A stretch of 59,600 nucleotides of DNA. Origin: an uncultured Oscillospiraceae bacterium. GTDB lineage: Bacteria > Bacillota > Clostridia > Oscillospirales > Acutalibacteraceae. Below, in pieces: positions 10,301-16,308 of the stretch. The stretch's first letter is position 1; every line of letters begins with the position of its first letter. The position numbers and the translations under genes were made by a program. The notes beneath the pieces are model-generated. The model saw only the letters and a list, made by a program, of their open reading frames with translations. It searched no databases and had not been told where the DNA came from. The DNA lies in the NCBI GenBank assembly GCA_900539425.1, contig UQBX01000011.1, forward strand, positions 1 to 59,600, written 5' to 3'.

Positions 10301-10956
10301 GCTCAGATAATTTAGTAATCAATATCGGTGGAGATGTAAGGGGCTACAGTCTATTTGTTTATTGCTTTAATAATCCTATAAATCTAACTGACAGTAGCGG
10401 AAATTGGCCTAAATGGGTAAAAAATGCTGCCAACTGGCTCAATAATAAAATTGTTCAGCCAGTTAAAAAGATTGTTCAAAAAGCATTTAAAAAAATTAAT
10501 GGCACGTATTCAACAGGATATAATGTTAGCGGAACTCTTGGCGGATTTAGTTTTAATGCTCAGATAGGAGTATCGGTTGACACAAAGGGAAATGTAGCAA
10601 TACAATATTCTTATGGCGGTGGTGTTACTGGAGGATCAGCAGGTGGATCTGTGTCAAGATATAAATCTGTAACAAATGCCCCAAATATTTATAGATTAAA
10701 GGGTCCATCACAGCAAGTAGGCGGCTCATTCGGCGTACCTATTTATGGTGTACCTGTATCCGCTGGCGGGGATTTAATTTTAATGAGAGATGACAAGTTA
10801 AATAAAAATTATTTTGGTTATTCCAAAAATGTTGGATTGGGTACTCCCGGTGGCGAAATGCACATTGAATGGGGAGAAACACAAACGATTTCGGGAACGG
10901 AGTTTAATGTTTATGATTTGATTGATAAATTTTTTATAAAAATCATGGAGGACTGA
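4390..10956 (+). CDS. Secreted YD-repeat (Rhs-like) giant protein with DNRLRE, CBM-like and ricin-type inserts
   Basis: 2188 aa from the ATG at 4390; GAAAGGG six bases upstream favours it over the ATG at 4375. A signal peptide comes first (SIIAVILVAITIFSTVSVAA). Visible blocks, roughly: ~310-490 a DNRLRE-type domain (VNDWNEKTVTWNNGP); ~620-820 YD repeats; ~830-990 and ~995-1150 two jelly-roll, CBM4/9-like modules (GTVWFDDIQLEKSS); ~1240-1400 a ricin-type beta-trefoil (final QKWYFYPVEE); ~1410-1920 dense YD repeats; ~1920-2000 the Rhs core end (LNPLRYRSYYYD, YYLNTRYY, GRFLSSDN, NNPINLTDSSGN). The last ~185 residues are a Gly-rich variable tail without a toxin motif I know. The likely role is a surface or secreted polymorphic toxin or adhesin. 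A shared core followed by a unique tip is the Rhs design. Confidence 0.85.
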   Translation: MKKYKLYQSIIAVILVAITIFSTVSVAAEPLSEEIKSNQNMSDNMDSDDDLAEYLVEETEKRDENTKYFYMSDGTIQAAQYSVPVHFKQNEKWVDYDNTLIEVDADDSENQSKIVKNKDLTNRTADYSVRLSKKTNGKKFVRIEKDNYKISWYYTDAKKSTAEIEKSEIDDDPTTLDKLTSKVIYKDVFKNTDFEYIISSDGVKENIILQSKNAPLEFTSEYKTEGLTPVQVDDKTIELRSGDDNVVYVITAPYMEDKDGNVSENIVLSIINIKNNTFTVKTSLDEEWINSEEREFPVIVDPMLKTNQSPNGVQSAFVSSKYPDKCYKASGTDDMGSLYVGNIYEFGQTESYIKFTNLPKLGIADKVVDARFYIGLRQCQLGLPVNVKRLVNDWNEKTVTWNNGPNGDSNISDYMMLTEDTDTSKFREVEVTDMVRGWYSGEYPNYGLSLSTTKTSSAKAWFYSINYTTYPQNRPLMTISYRNMSGFEDYWSYTEVGAGRGGAASVNNYNGNLIYSQAVTQDAGGNLMPVNISLVYNSNKENTKYSIPGNQFQTNYNIFVKKETGELWDNGYKYYLNDSDGTKHWFYFDKSSNTKGKDEDGLGYTIEVITIGSNKTEAKANYIVTDKDENKMYFDYYGALLRIENASKVAATLSYESLSNGSLRIKNIKDGAGRLYTFNYSSSTTNQIASITDPANRKTTLTYNNNYLTKISFADGEAVQLSYSGNLLSEIKGIDGTRTKVSYDSSAQKRVKVINWGKSDSELLEKYSFSYKQNETIITDLQNRSYTVQFNDYGQTTGTVSNTDGSAQFFELEKGNSTSNKANKLLSESRVLQSNTNYIENPGFTRSYSDGYWTYTNNSSGASVSIDTSKHNITDASVKVVKSQSNKGRVNAVQNVDNLPAGTYTLSAYIFTDGKTIPGDGVQMFAEVHKAGNGDYVYSKLIEKTTVTNGWERRSVTFDVPEGGTVRATMGFGPNAYGTVWFDDIQLEKSSNASTFNLVENSAFNNGQENWDTWSSTSASVTWAGLSGFANCSKLSGKVENQYNRQRQYLNVSGKKGDVFAYGAWAYANSAPLNNTKDSDDYEPYFALGIDYYDKDGKWIGCINKHFNPDVRDAWQFLADEIVMPSDYGNIAITFTYDHNVNNAYQTGAFCYKEQYGQTYTYDKDGNVASSVDLAKTNSSFSYYGNQMSKMLNPSGSRYMYSYNDKKQLTYALSSDGQEYGFTYDDKGNVTKAEISARKPATKIESGKEYIIVNSYSGMAVNSVPVTGDPTACKTTNYQSGSKTLYFKAEAVSGKSDTFKLKAQNYSDKYLEIRNSSSGVRAVIQINTKSSASGQQFKVVKQSDGSFGIFTGSSQFNMCLDPHMDTTEVKKDEYIRQNSCNKNSLKECQKWYFYPVEETEDRVISTETEYTSSKNFVSKSIDEKGNSTSYSYDENKGTLQSVTNANNVSTEYTYDANNNSLKSVTSGGITNSYSYSDDLLRNINVNGSLQYKFEYDKFGRTTKNLVGNGSDWRTLSSIQYNNSGLMSKQTYGNGDYVEFSYDNLDRQTQKRYNGNNSQRVTYSYGNNGSVAQITDYYTNTNTRFVYDLADRVVSQREFTGTDKSGGTLRSYTDFTYADKTNYLTGVKHYSPLGTQNIGYRYGDLSKGEMPDQIYSVTWNGKEKVSYVYDGLGRLTTKSIGSFDTGYSYENVGEDKTTTLVKSVETPAGTYTYTYDNIGNILSVSDGSKTTSYEYDSLNQLVRVNDERAGKTYTYSYSNGNITEKKEYAFTTGELGEAVKTLSWRYENDTWRDLLTNYNGNDVTYDEIGNPVTIGSTDLTWVGRQLMQVADENNTVSYAYNGDGQRVSKTYNGTTTEYFYNGEILAGQKTGDDVIVFMYDNNGDTFGFIYNGTEYYYIKNAQNDIVAIADADGSVIANYYYDAWGYPEDITGNTEIANLNPLRYRSYYYDTESELYYLNTRYYCAEIGRFLSSDNLVINIGGDVRGYSLFVYCFNNPINLTDSSGNWPKWVKNAANWLNNKIVQPVKKIVQKAFKKINGTYSTGYNVSGTLGGFSFNAQIGVSVDTKGNVAIQYSYGGGVTGGSAGGSVSRYKSVTNAPNIYRLKGPSQQVGGSFGVPIYGVPVSAGGDLILMRDDKLNKNYFGYSKNVGLGTPGGEMHIEWGETQTISGTEFNVYDLIDKFFIKIMED

Positions 10957-10957
10957 T

Positions 10958-11737
10958 GTGAAATATATTAAAAGATTTTTTACTTTATTCGCATTTTTGT
11001 TTTTATTATCAATCTCCACATTTCCTGCGTACTCAATGTTAAATGGTTTTGAAATAGAACCTTTAACATCAACTGAAAATAAGCGAATAAAATCAAACAC
11101 AACATTTGAGCATTTTGATGAGGAACCTGCTAAAGATTCAATAGAATGTTTTGATGTAAATGAAAGCGGAGAAATAGCAATTGGGAGTGAGAGTCATAGC
11201 AGTAAAATTATAAGTATTTATTCCACAGACGGTGTTTTCTTATATGCTCTTGAATTTGAGACAGAGGGAGGTTTTGGATTGGAATGGCAAGATAATGGTT
11301 TAAATGTTTATTTTGTTCGTGGAGCAATTGGAATAAATATTGATCCGCAAGGAAATATACTTGATGTTTTTGCAATCAAAGATACAATGGAAAATAATTC
11401 ATATTGGAATAATGTGGTATTTTCTTCAACTCGAAATGTAAATGGAACAGTTTATAAAATTGATAACGATCTCGGTATATTTAATTTTGTGCAATCGTCT
11501 TATTCCAGACTTGTCAAAATTTCTCCAAATGGTGAAAAAATCGTCCTTTACGATGTGGGAAACTCGCAGTTGTTTTACACTCTTTTGTGGACAGGAGTTA
11601 TATTGATAGGGATTGTGTCTATAATTACTATTATTTTGAAACAGTGGAAAAAGAATTTAGAAGATATGAAAAAGCAAGAAAGAAATTTTCAGAAATTTCT
11701 AATTCAGGCAAATCAGAATCATGAAAATAAAAAATGA
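10958..11737 (+). CDS. Membrane-anchored partner of the YD-repeat protein (unknown; possible immunity)
   Basis: 259 aa, GTG start one base after the YD-repeat stop; the ribosome site GGAGG lies inside the upstream gene's last codons, so translation is coupled. The N-terminus is a signal or membrane segment (FFTLFAFLFLLSISTFPAYS). About 160 outer residues contain repeated IxxG/D strands (IYSTDGVFLYALEF) like a small beta-propeller. A C-terminal membrane segment (FYTLLWTGVILIGIVSIITI) and a short basic, Lys-rich cytoplasmic tail follow. Position directly behind an Rhs-type tip is where an immunity gene is expected. An anchoring or secretion helper is equally possible. Function is inferred from position only. 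Confidence 0.55.
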   Translation: MKYIKRFFTLFAFLFLLSISTFPAYSMLNGFEIEPLTSTENKRIKSNTTFEHFDEEPAKDSIECFDVNESGEIAIGSESHSSKIISIYSTDGVFLYALEFETEGGFGLEWQDNGLNVYFVRGAIGINIDPQGNILDVFAIKDTMENNSYWNNVVFSSTRNVNGTVYKIDNDLGIFNFVQSSYSRLVKISPNGEKIVLYDVGNSQLFYTLLWTGVILIGIVSIITIILKQWKKNLEDMKKQERNFQKFLIQANQNHENKK

Positions 11738-11790
11738 ATTAATCATTAAAATTCTTTTTTTACAGTTTTATAAATCTGCATAATAGACTT

Positions 11791-11825
11791 TTGCGGTGGG
11801 ATATCGTTATAATATCTCACCGCAA
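11791..11825 (+). terminator. Stem-loop after the YD-repeat operon
   Basis: TTGCGGTGGGATAT (11791-11804) pairs with AATATCTCACCGCAA up to 11825, one G-T pair, loop of about six bases. Only a weak T-rich stretch follows (AAAACTTTT), so it is an imperfect terminator. Confidence 0.5.
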
Positions 11826-11893
11826 GTTAAAACTTTTATGTTTCATACAACGTACAATGGAAATAACAGTCAAAGCATGAGTGATCTAACGCC

Positions 11894-12039
11894 GTAGTCC
11901 GTATATTTTTGATAATCAAGACGAAATTTGGATCGTGACTTTTGGTACAGTCGGTAAAGATAATGTTTCCGGTGGCGCTTGCAGTATTGCAATTCAAAAA
12001 CAGAACGGGTAGGTTTTGCGCATTTGGCTCGGTGAATAG
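11894..12039 (+). pseudogene. Relic of an NTF2-fold immunity protein
   Basis: One plus-strand frame reads IFDNQDEIWIVTFGTVG, then GGACSIAIQKQNG, a TAG, VLRIWLGE and a stop. This matches the C-terminal half of NTF2-fold immunity proteins, in which a W-x-V strand, a GG turn, then an 'I-x-K-x-DGKVL-x-I-W' strand follow each other. The TAG sits where Lys (AAG/AAA) is usual. The N-terminal half is missing. A short string at 11849-11874 resembles YD-repeat DNA near 9043. It is a leftover of a former tip/immunity unit. Confidence 0.55.
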
Positions 12040-12112
12040 TTTTGAATGTTTTACGCAGGTAATTACAACGATTGTAATTTAGTTTAAAATACACTTTAAA
12101 AGGAGTGAAAAT

Positions 12113-12669
12113 ATGCTTCGTATTTTAAAAGAACTTCGTGACTCGCAGGAAATGGCGGAGTTTTATACAAATGGTGAAACAGATGTGTTTGAAGTCGGGA
12201 ATATCGTTGCGCTGAATGACAAAATATTTGCTTATCGGTCATTTTCAATTAACGGAGACCAGATAGGAATCGTTGCATATTCAGTTGAAGATGTTTTTCA
12301 AGTGCAGACGAAAACACAATATATTGAAAAAATAAAAAAACTCCGTTCAGATGATGATTATTCCAACATTGAAAAAGAGATAGACGAAAGTCAAATCTTT
12401 GCTTCCCTTTTAAAAATTGCCTTAAAGAGAAAAGAAATCATATCCGGAAAGCTCATGGGAAACAACGATTATAATTTCATTGGTTTTATTGAAAGCATAG
12501 TCGGTGATGAACTGAAATGTAAAATAATTGATGAATATGGCATGAATATGGCTATGAGGATGGCTATCTCAGTGTTAGGATAAGCGATATTACTGAACTT
12601 GCGTTTATGACAGAAAAAGAAAGACGTTATTACAGGCTTTGGAATATCAATACGGCTGACCAGAACTGA
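12113..12669 (+). pseudogene. Unknown 181-aa protein gene frameshifted by an 11-bp tandem duplication
   Basis: The ATG at 12113 has an AAAGGAG ribosome site and an intact frame of 156 codons to 12583, whose last residues (MNMAMRMAISVLG) are low-complexity and unlike the rest. The 11-mer ATGAATATGGC occurs twice in tandem (12531-12541, 12542-12552). Removing one copy joins the frame to DEYGYEDGYLSVRISDITEL and on through KERRYYRLWNINTADQN to a TGA at 12667, giving 181 aa. The family is unknown to me. Its place between an immunity relic and an orphan YD cassette suggests a former immunity protein. The 156-aa product may be inactive, or the tract may flip by slippage. Confidence 0.7.
12531..12552 (+). 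repeat. 11-bp tandem duplication causing a frameshift
   Basis: Two perfect adjacent copies of ATGAATATGGC. The length is not a multiple of three, so loss of one copy restores a longer reading frame (see 12113-12669). Confidence 0.9.
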
Positions 12670-12746
12670 AGTTAAATTTGAAAGTTGTAATTTAGAGTAG
12701 ACGATTTTGCAGATTTTAAAAATTCAACTTTTTGAGGGCAGGCAAA

Positions 12747-12782
12747 GTACCAAAGCAGTATAGATTTATACTGCTTTGGTAC
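12747..12782 (+). repeat. Perfect 16-bp inverted repeat at the edge of the orphan YD cassette
   Basis: GTACCAAAGCAGTATA (12747-12762), loop GATT, then its exact complement (12767-12782). Homology to the main YD gene starts on the next bases. It has no T-run, so it is not a simple terminator. Confidence 0.85.
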
Positions 12783-13132
12783 TCATGTATGACGAGGTCG
12801 GCAACCCGCTCACGATAGGCAGCAAGGAACTCTCATGGCTCGGCAGGCAGTTGATGCAGGTTGCAGATGAAAATAACACAGTTTCATATGCATATAACGG
12901 AGACGGACAAAGAGTATCAAAAACATATAACGGAACAACAACCGAGTATTTCTATAACGGCGAAATCCTAGCAGGTCAGAAAACAGGCGACGATGTTATA
13001 GTATTTATGTATGATAACAACGGCGATACTTTTGAATTCATACATGATGGAGAGAAATGCTACTACATAAAGAATGATCAGAACTTTGTAATCTTAATAA
13101 CATATTTATATAGCACTATTGCAGCAAATTAA
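12783..13132 (+). pseudogene. Orphan YD-repeat (Rhs-core) cassette, truncated
   Basis: It encodes YDEVGNPLTIGSKELSWLG, then a stretch whose DNA is identical to the main gene for 151 bases (12840-12990 versus 9851-10001), then diverges in a few codons and runs out of frame after YYIKNDQN. The first ~57 bases align in protein but use different, GC-richer codons (GGC, CTC). It lacks a start, a full core and a tip. Displaced core fragments carrying alternative tips are known beside Rhs genes and act as donors in tip exchange. This one has lost its tip. Confidence 0.8.
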
Positions 13133-13189
13133 ACATTATTATTGATGATAAGTTTTATGTAATTCATATATCAGGAAACTGCTGATTTC

Positions 13190-13985
13190 TACTTCTCTTG
13201 CTGAGCAAAAACGGTTGTTGAGAAAATCGATGAATTGTTGCCATATAGTGACCGCTATAAGCAGGCGTGGAGTAAGCGGGAACAGTTTAACAGCCGTTTC
13301 CCTGAAAATATGAAAAAATCACTCAACACTATGCAATAGATGGAAAATTTGTTGAACAGTGCCAGGAATAGGGCACAGCAAAGAGTCTCATCGCCCAAAT
13401 TCAAAAAGAAAAACAGAAATGGATTGAAGAAAATAAAAAAAACTCTACCCGAAATCACCTACGTCGAAAAGTCATTTATTTACTTATTATTTGGAAATGT
13501 CTGCGTTTTGGAATGTAATTACATATAATCATCGAAAAAAGATCAGCGAAAGATATAACATATGATAAATGTTTACTAGATCTTGAAGAAATTGAGAAAG
13601 ATTGTTAATATATGACAGCATCCAAACGAAGATTTACGGAGATAAAGTCCGATTTTACAAATGGCAAGTCCTTTATGGTAAACTTCATGCTTTTCATTAA
13701 AATATATTTGTGACTATTGATGATACAATCTGTTAATATGAAATAGTTCCGTTGAATTTTATGAGAATATAGATGTGAAATATGAAGTTTACATATTAAA
13801 GACTACTCACATGGATTTTATTATCAATTCTGTTACCAATGGTGTAAAAATGCTAAAAGTGGTCAAGAACGCAACGTTTCTAATTGCCGTTTTCCTTTCC
13901 GCTCATTGTCGAGCAAAAACAAATCGTAGAAAATTAGAACTGCTTCTCTCCAATGTACGAGAAGTTAAAATACTAAAGGAGAAAC
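13190..13985 (+). pseudogene. hsdS: Decayed type I restriction specificity gene (hsdS)
   Basis: Pieces in shifting plus frames follow the order of an HsdS protein. First comes the coiled spacer (VEKIDELLPYSDRYKQAW, FPENMKKSL, then in another frame YAIDGKFVEQC and IAQIQKEKQKW), then PEITYVEKSF. The second target-recognition domain follows: LLDLEEIEKD, VLYGKL, INSVTNGVKM. The second spacer is PFSFPLIVEQKQIVE plus LELLLSNV. Several frameshifts and stops break it, and no hsdM or hsdR is present. The in-frame stretch from 13775 leading into the next gene belongs to this relic. The 13480-13990 gap holds only this decay. Confidence 0.7.
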
Positions 13986-13990
13986 TTAAT

Positions 13991-15571
13991 ATGCTTAAAT
14001 ATGTTAAAGATCTGAAGTTGGGATATTCTGATGCACAGAATTATACTCAACGAGGAAACAAAGCTATGTTATCTAATGTGTTTGTTAAAAACTCATATTT
14101 AGATGATTTGTTAGAGCCAAGTGTATATTTTTTAATTGGAGAAAAAGGCACCGGAAAAACTGCATATGCTGCATTTTTGAGCAACAATGAATACAATGGT
14201 GAACGATCTGTTTTAAAATATATTAGTGGAACTGATTATGAAAAATTTTATGAACTAAAAAGTTCTAATAAAATTGATATTAGTGGTTATGTAGATATTT
14301 GGAAAACTATTTTGTTACTTCTGCTTGCAAAAAGTATTACAGATGATGATAAAGTAGTTTCTACCTTTAATAGAACAAATTTGGATAAGTTAATAGACGC
14401 AATCGACGATTATTACAATAAGGCGTTTTCACCTGAAATAATCAATGCATTAAAAATTGTTGATGATAGCGAGATGGCTGCTAAGATTGTATGCAAATAT
14501 GTGGAGGTTGGTGGAGAAACTGTAAAGTCACATGAATTTACCGAACAGCGATTACAAATGAATTTGTACTATATTTTCAAAAAATTTGCTGATTGTCTTG
14601 GTAAACTGAAATTAAATAGAAATTTAACGCTGTTCATTGATGGAATTGATATCCGGCCTAGTCAGATACCTTATAATGATTATTTAAATTGTATTAAAGG
14701 ATTAGCAAATGCATGCTGGTCACTGAACACAGAATTGTTTGCAAATGTTCGCGATTCTAAAGGACACTTAAAGATTGTACTTTTATTACGTCCTGATATT
14801 TTCAATTCATTGAATTTACAGAATGCAACAACAAAATTAGCTGATAATTCTGTATATTTAGAGTGGAGAACAACATATACAGATTATCCAACTTCGAATT
14901 TGTACAAAATGGCAAATAAACTATTGGCATATGATCAGAATATAAATATTGATGAGATTGATATTTGGGAGCAGTATTTTGATTGGAAATTAAAATCTTC
15001 AAATCCAAAACTGAGAAATTATGACACAGCATTTATGGAATTTCTTAGAATTTCATTAAGCCGTCCTAGAGATATTCAGACAATTTTGAAGTATCAACAA
15101 GATTTCATGAAAAGAAAAGGAGTAGGATCTAACCAAAAGTTTAACTATTCCATATACTCTAGCGATGAGTTTCAAAACGCTTATTCAGAATATTTTTTAG
15201 GTTCCCTAAAAGATCAACTTTCTTTTTATTATTCAGAAGATGATTTTCGCCATTTTAGAAAGTTTTTTGATTTCTTTCAAACACCTGATTTTACATTTGA
15301 GGAATACAAAAAAGCATATGACAGTTTTGTTAATTATATTATGGATAATGCAAACGATATTCCAAAATTTGTGGAAGATCCAAAAATTTTTTTACAATTA
15401 CTATACGATTGCAATGTAATTGCAGCAATAGAAAATGGTGGTAGATATATTCATTTTTCTTATAGAGAAAAAACTACTACAAATATTAATCCTGAAGTTA
15501 TGTATGATGAATCAATATCCTATAGATTTCATTATGGACTATATAAGAAAACTCGTATGGGAAGATATTAA
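13991..15571 (+). CDS. P-loop ATPase, Sll1717-like (putative defence protein)
   Basis: 526 aa from the ATG at 13991, chosen because AAAGGAGA lies upstream and residues encoded before it are hsdS debris. A Walker A box GEKGTGKT is at residues 50-57, a Walker B-like NLTLFIDGID near ~220, and a KIVLLLRPDIF strand near ~260, as in STAND/KAP-like NTPases. The C-terminal ~200 residues are helical with many aromatic residues and show no nuclease motif. It resembles the stand-alone 'P-loop ATPase, Sll1717 family' often found in defence islands; the neighbours (Mrr nuclease, hsdS relic, integrase relic) agree. The ATP site is certain; an anti-phage role is inferred. Confidence 0.65.
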   Translation: MLKYVKDLKLGYSDAQNYTQRGNKAMLSNVFVKNSYLDDLLEPSVYFLIGEKGTGKTAYAAFLSNNEYNGERSVLKYISGTDYEKFYELKSSNKIDISGYVDIWKTILLLLLAKSITDDDKVVSTFNRTNLDKLIDAIDDYYNKAFSPEIINALKIVDDSEMAAKIVCKYVEVGGETVKSHEFTEQRLQMNLYYIFKKFADCLGKLKLNRNLTLFIDGIDIRPSQIPYNDYLNCIKGLANACWSLNTELFANVRDSKGHLKIVLLLRPDIFNSLNLQNATTKLADNSVYLEWRTTYTDYPTSNLYKMANKLLAYDQNINIDEIDIWEQYFDWKLKSSNPKLRNYDTAFMEFLRISLSRPRDIQTILKYQQDFMKRKGVGSNQKFNYSIYSSDEFQNAYSEYFLGSLKDQLSFYYSEDDFRHFRKFFDFFQTPDFTFEEYKKAYDSFVNYIMDNANDIPKFVEDPKIFLQLLYDCNVIAAIENGGRYIHFSYREKTTTNINPEVMYDESISYRFHYGLYKKTRMGRY

Positions 15572-15692
15572 TTAATTTTATAATGTTGAATTATTCTATG
15601 TAAAACGGTATGTTTCGTTTTAATATTAAATTTTGCTAAAAATAAATAATTATTGAATCATAAATAAACGGTTAGAATACTCAATACCATCA

Positions 15693-15725
15693 AAAAAGCA
15701 TCAATCGTGAGATTGATGCTTTTTG
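15693..15725 (+). terminator. Rho-independent terminator after the P-loop ATPase
   Basis: Perfect 14-bp stem (AAAAAGCATCAATC and its complement) with a GTGA tetraloop and a T-run. It works in both directions. Confidence 0.85.
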
Positions 15726-15764
15726 TGTATCAGAAAAAAGCCGTAAAAATGGGAAAAAACCGAC

Positions 15765-15834
15765 ACGCGCTTCTAAAGACCGCGTTCCACTCCAAAATCG
15801 CATGCTGAGGGTTCAAGTACTTCTGCCCCTGCCA
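15765..15834 (+). other. tRNA-like 3' end fragment (possible attachment-site remnant)
   Basis: GAGGGTTCAAGTACTTC (from ~15807) looks like a T-arm with the GTTCAAGT loop, followed by TGCCCCT, a discriminator G and CCA (ending 15834). No matching 5' acceptor strand (AGGGGCA) or D-arm precedes it; upstream is CGCG, CTTCTAAAGAC, CGCG, only loosely anticodon-arm-like. It is therefore not a complete tRNA. The 3' part of a tRNA left behind is what tyrosine-recombinase integration produces. The repeat-type terminator follows directly. Confidence 0.45.
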
Positions 15835-15835
15835 T

Positions 15836-15960
15836 AAAAAAAGCCTTTATTTAAGCCAAATTCGGCTAAATAAAGGCTTTTTTCTTTATGTAATTTTCAC
15901 TTGTTTCTAATGCTTAATTTAACAAATTTTCATCTGGTACATCATCAAAAAAGTATAATT
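15836..15960 (+). repeat. Dispersed terminator-type repeat, copy 2
   Basis: Full hairpin: AAAAAAGCCTTTATTTA(A)GCC pairs with GGCTAAATAAAGGCTTTTTT (arms 15836-15857 and 15864-15883, one bulge), followed by the same CTTTATGTAATTTTCACTT tail as copies 1 and 3. It directly follows the tRNA-like end. The hairpin itself is a good terminator. The AT-rich stretch from 15960 to 16308 shows no gene; an ATTGAGGTGA ribosome site for the kinase lies at its end. Confidence 0.85.
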
Positions 15961-16308
15961 TTATTGAGCAAAAGTGATTTTAAATATTAGTAAACAATTC
16001 AACTAATTAAACCTTGTTAAATAGCAATATCATTTCCTGTTAAATATTGTAAATAAATTAGAGATGATTTCTTCATTTCTATTTGAGATGAATTTAATTG
16101 TATCGTTTTATTTAATTCTACTGTATTTTTATCTTTTATGCGCCTAATAATCTGAAAATTAATTGCAAACCATATGTCAATTTGTTATTATTTTATATGA
16201 TACGATGCAAAGATTGCAGATATTGATTTTATAGTTATATTCTTTGTTCTATATAAATTTATGATTAATTTTAAAACCATATATTCATGTCACGATTGAG
16301 GTGATTTT

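Noticed and set aside
9030..11880. Short match between 9043-9068 and 11849-11874 as a second YD duplication
   Set aside because: About 24 of 26 bases only, in DNA full of similar YD codons; not enough to call a separate cassette.
11870..12094. 74-codon minus-strand frame
   Set aside because: It is the antisense of the NTF2-fold relic, Arg/Tyr-rich, with no ribosome site and no recognisable family.
13340..13528. 62-codon plus frame starting MENLLNSARN
   Set aside because: It is an out-of-frame reading of the hsdS spacer relic; the protein-like signal is in the neighbouring frame.
16020..16308. Possible c-di-AMP (ydaO-type) or other riboswitch before the kdp regulators
   Set aside because: The leader is very AT-rich and I see no paired conserved core or GC stems typical of that riboswitch; the leader before the structural operon is also too short.
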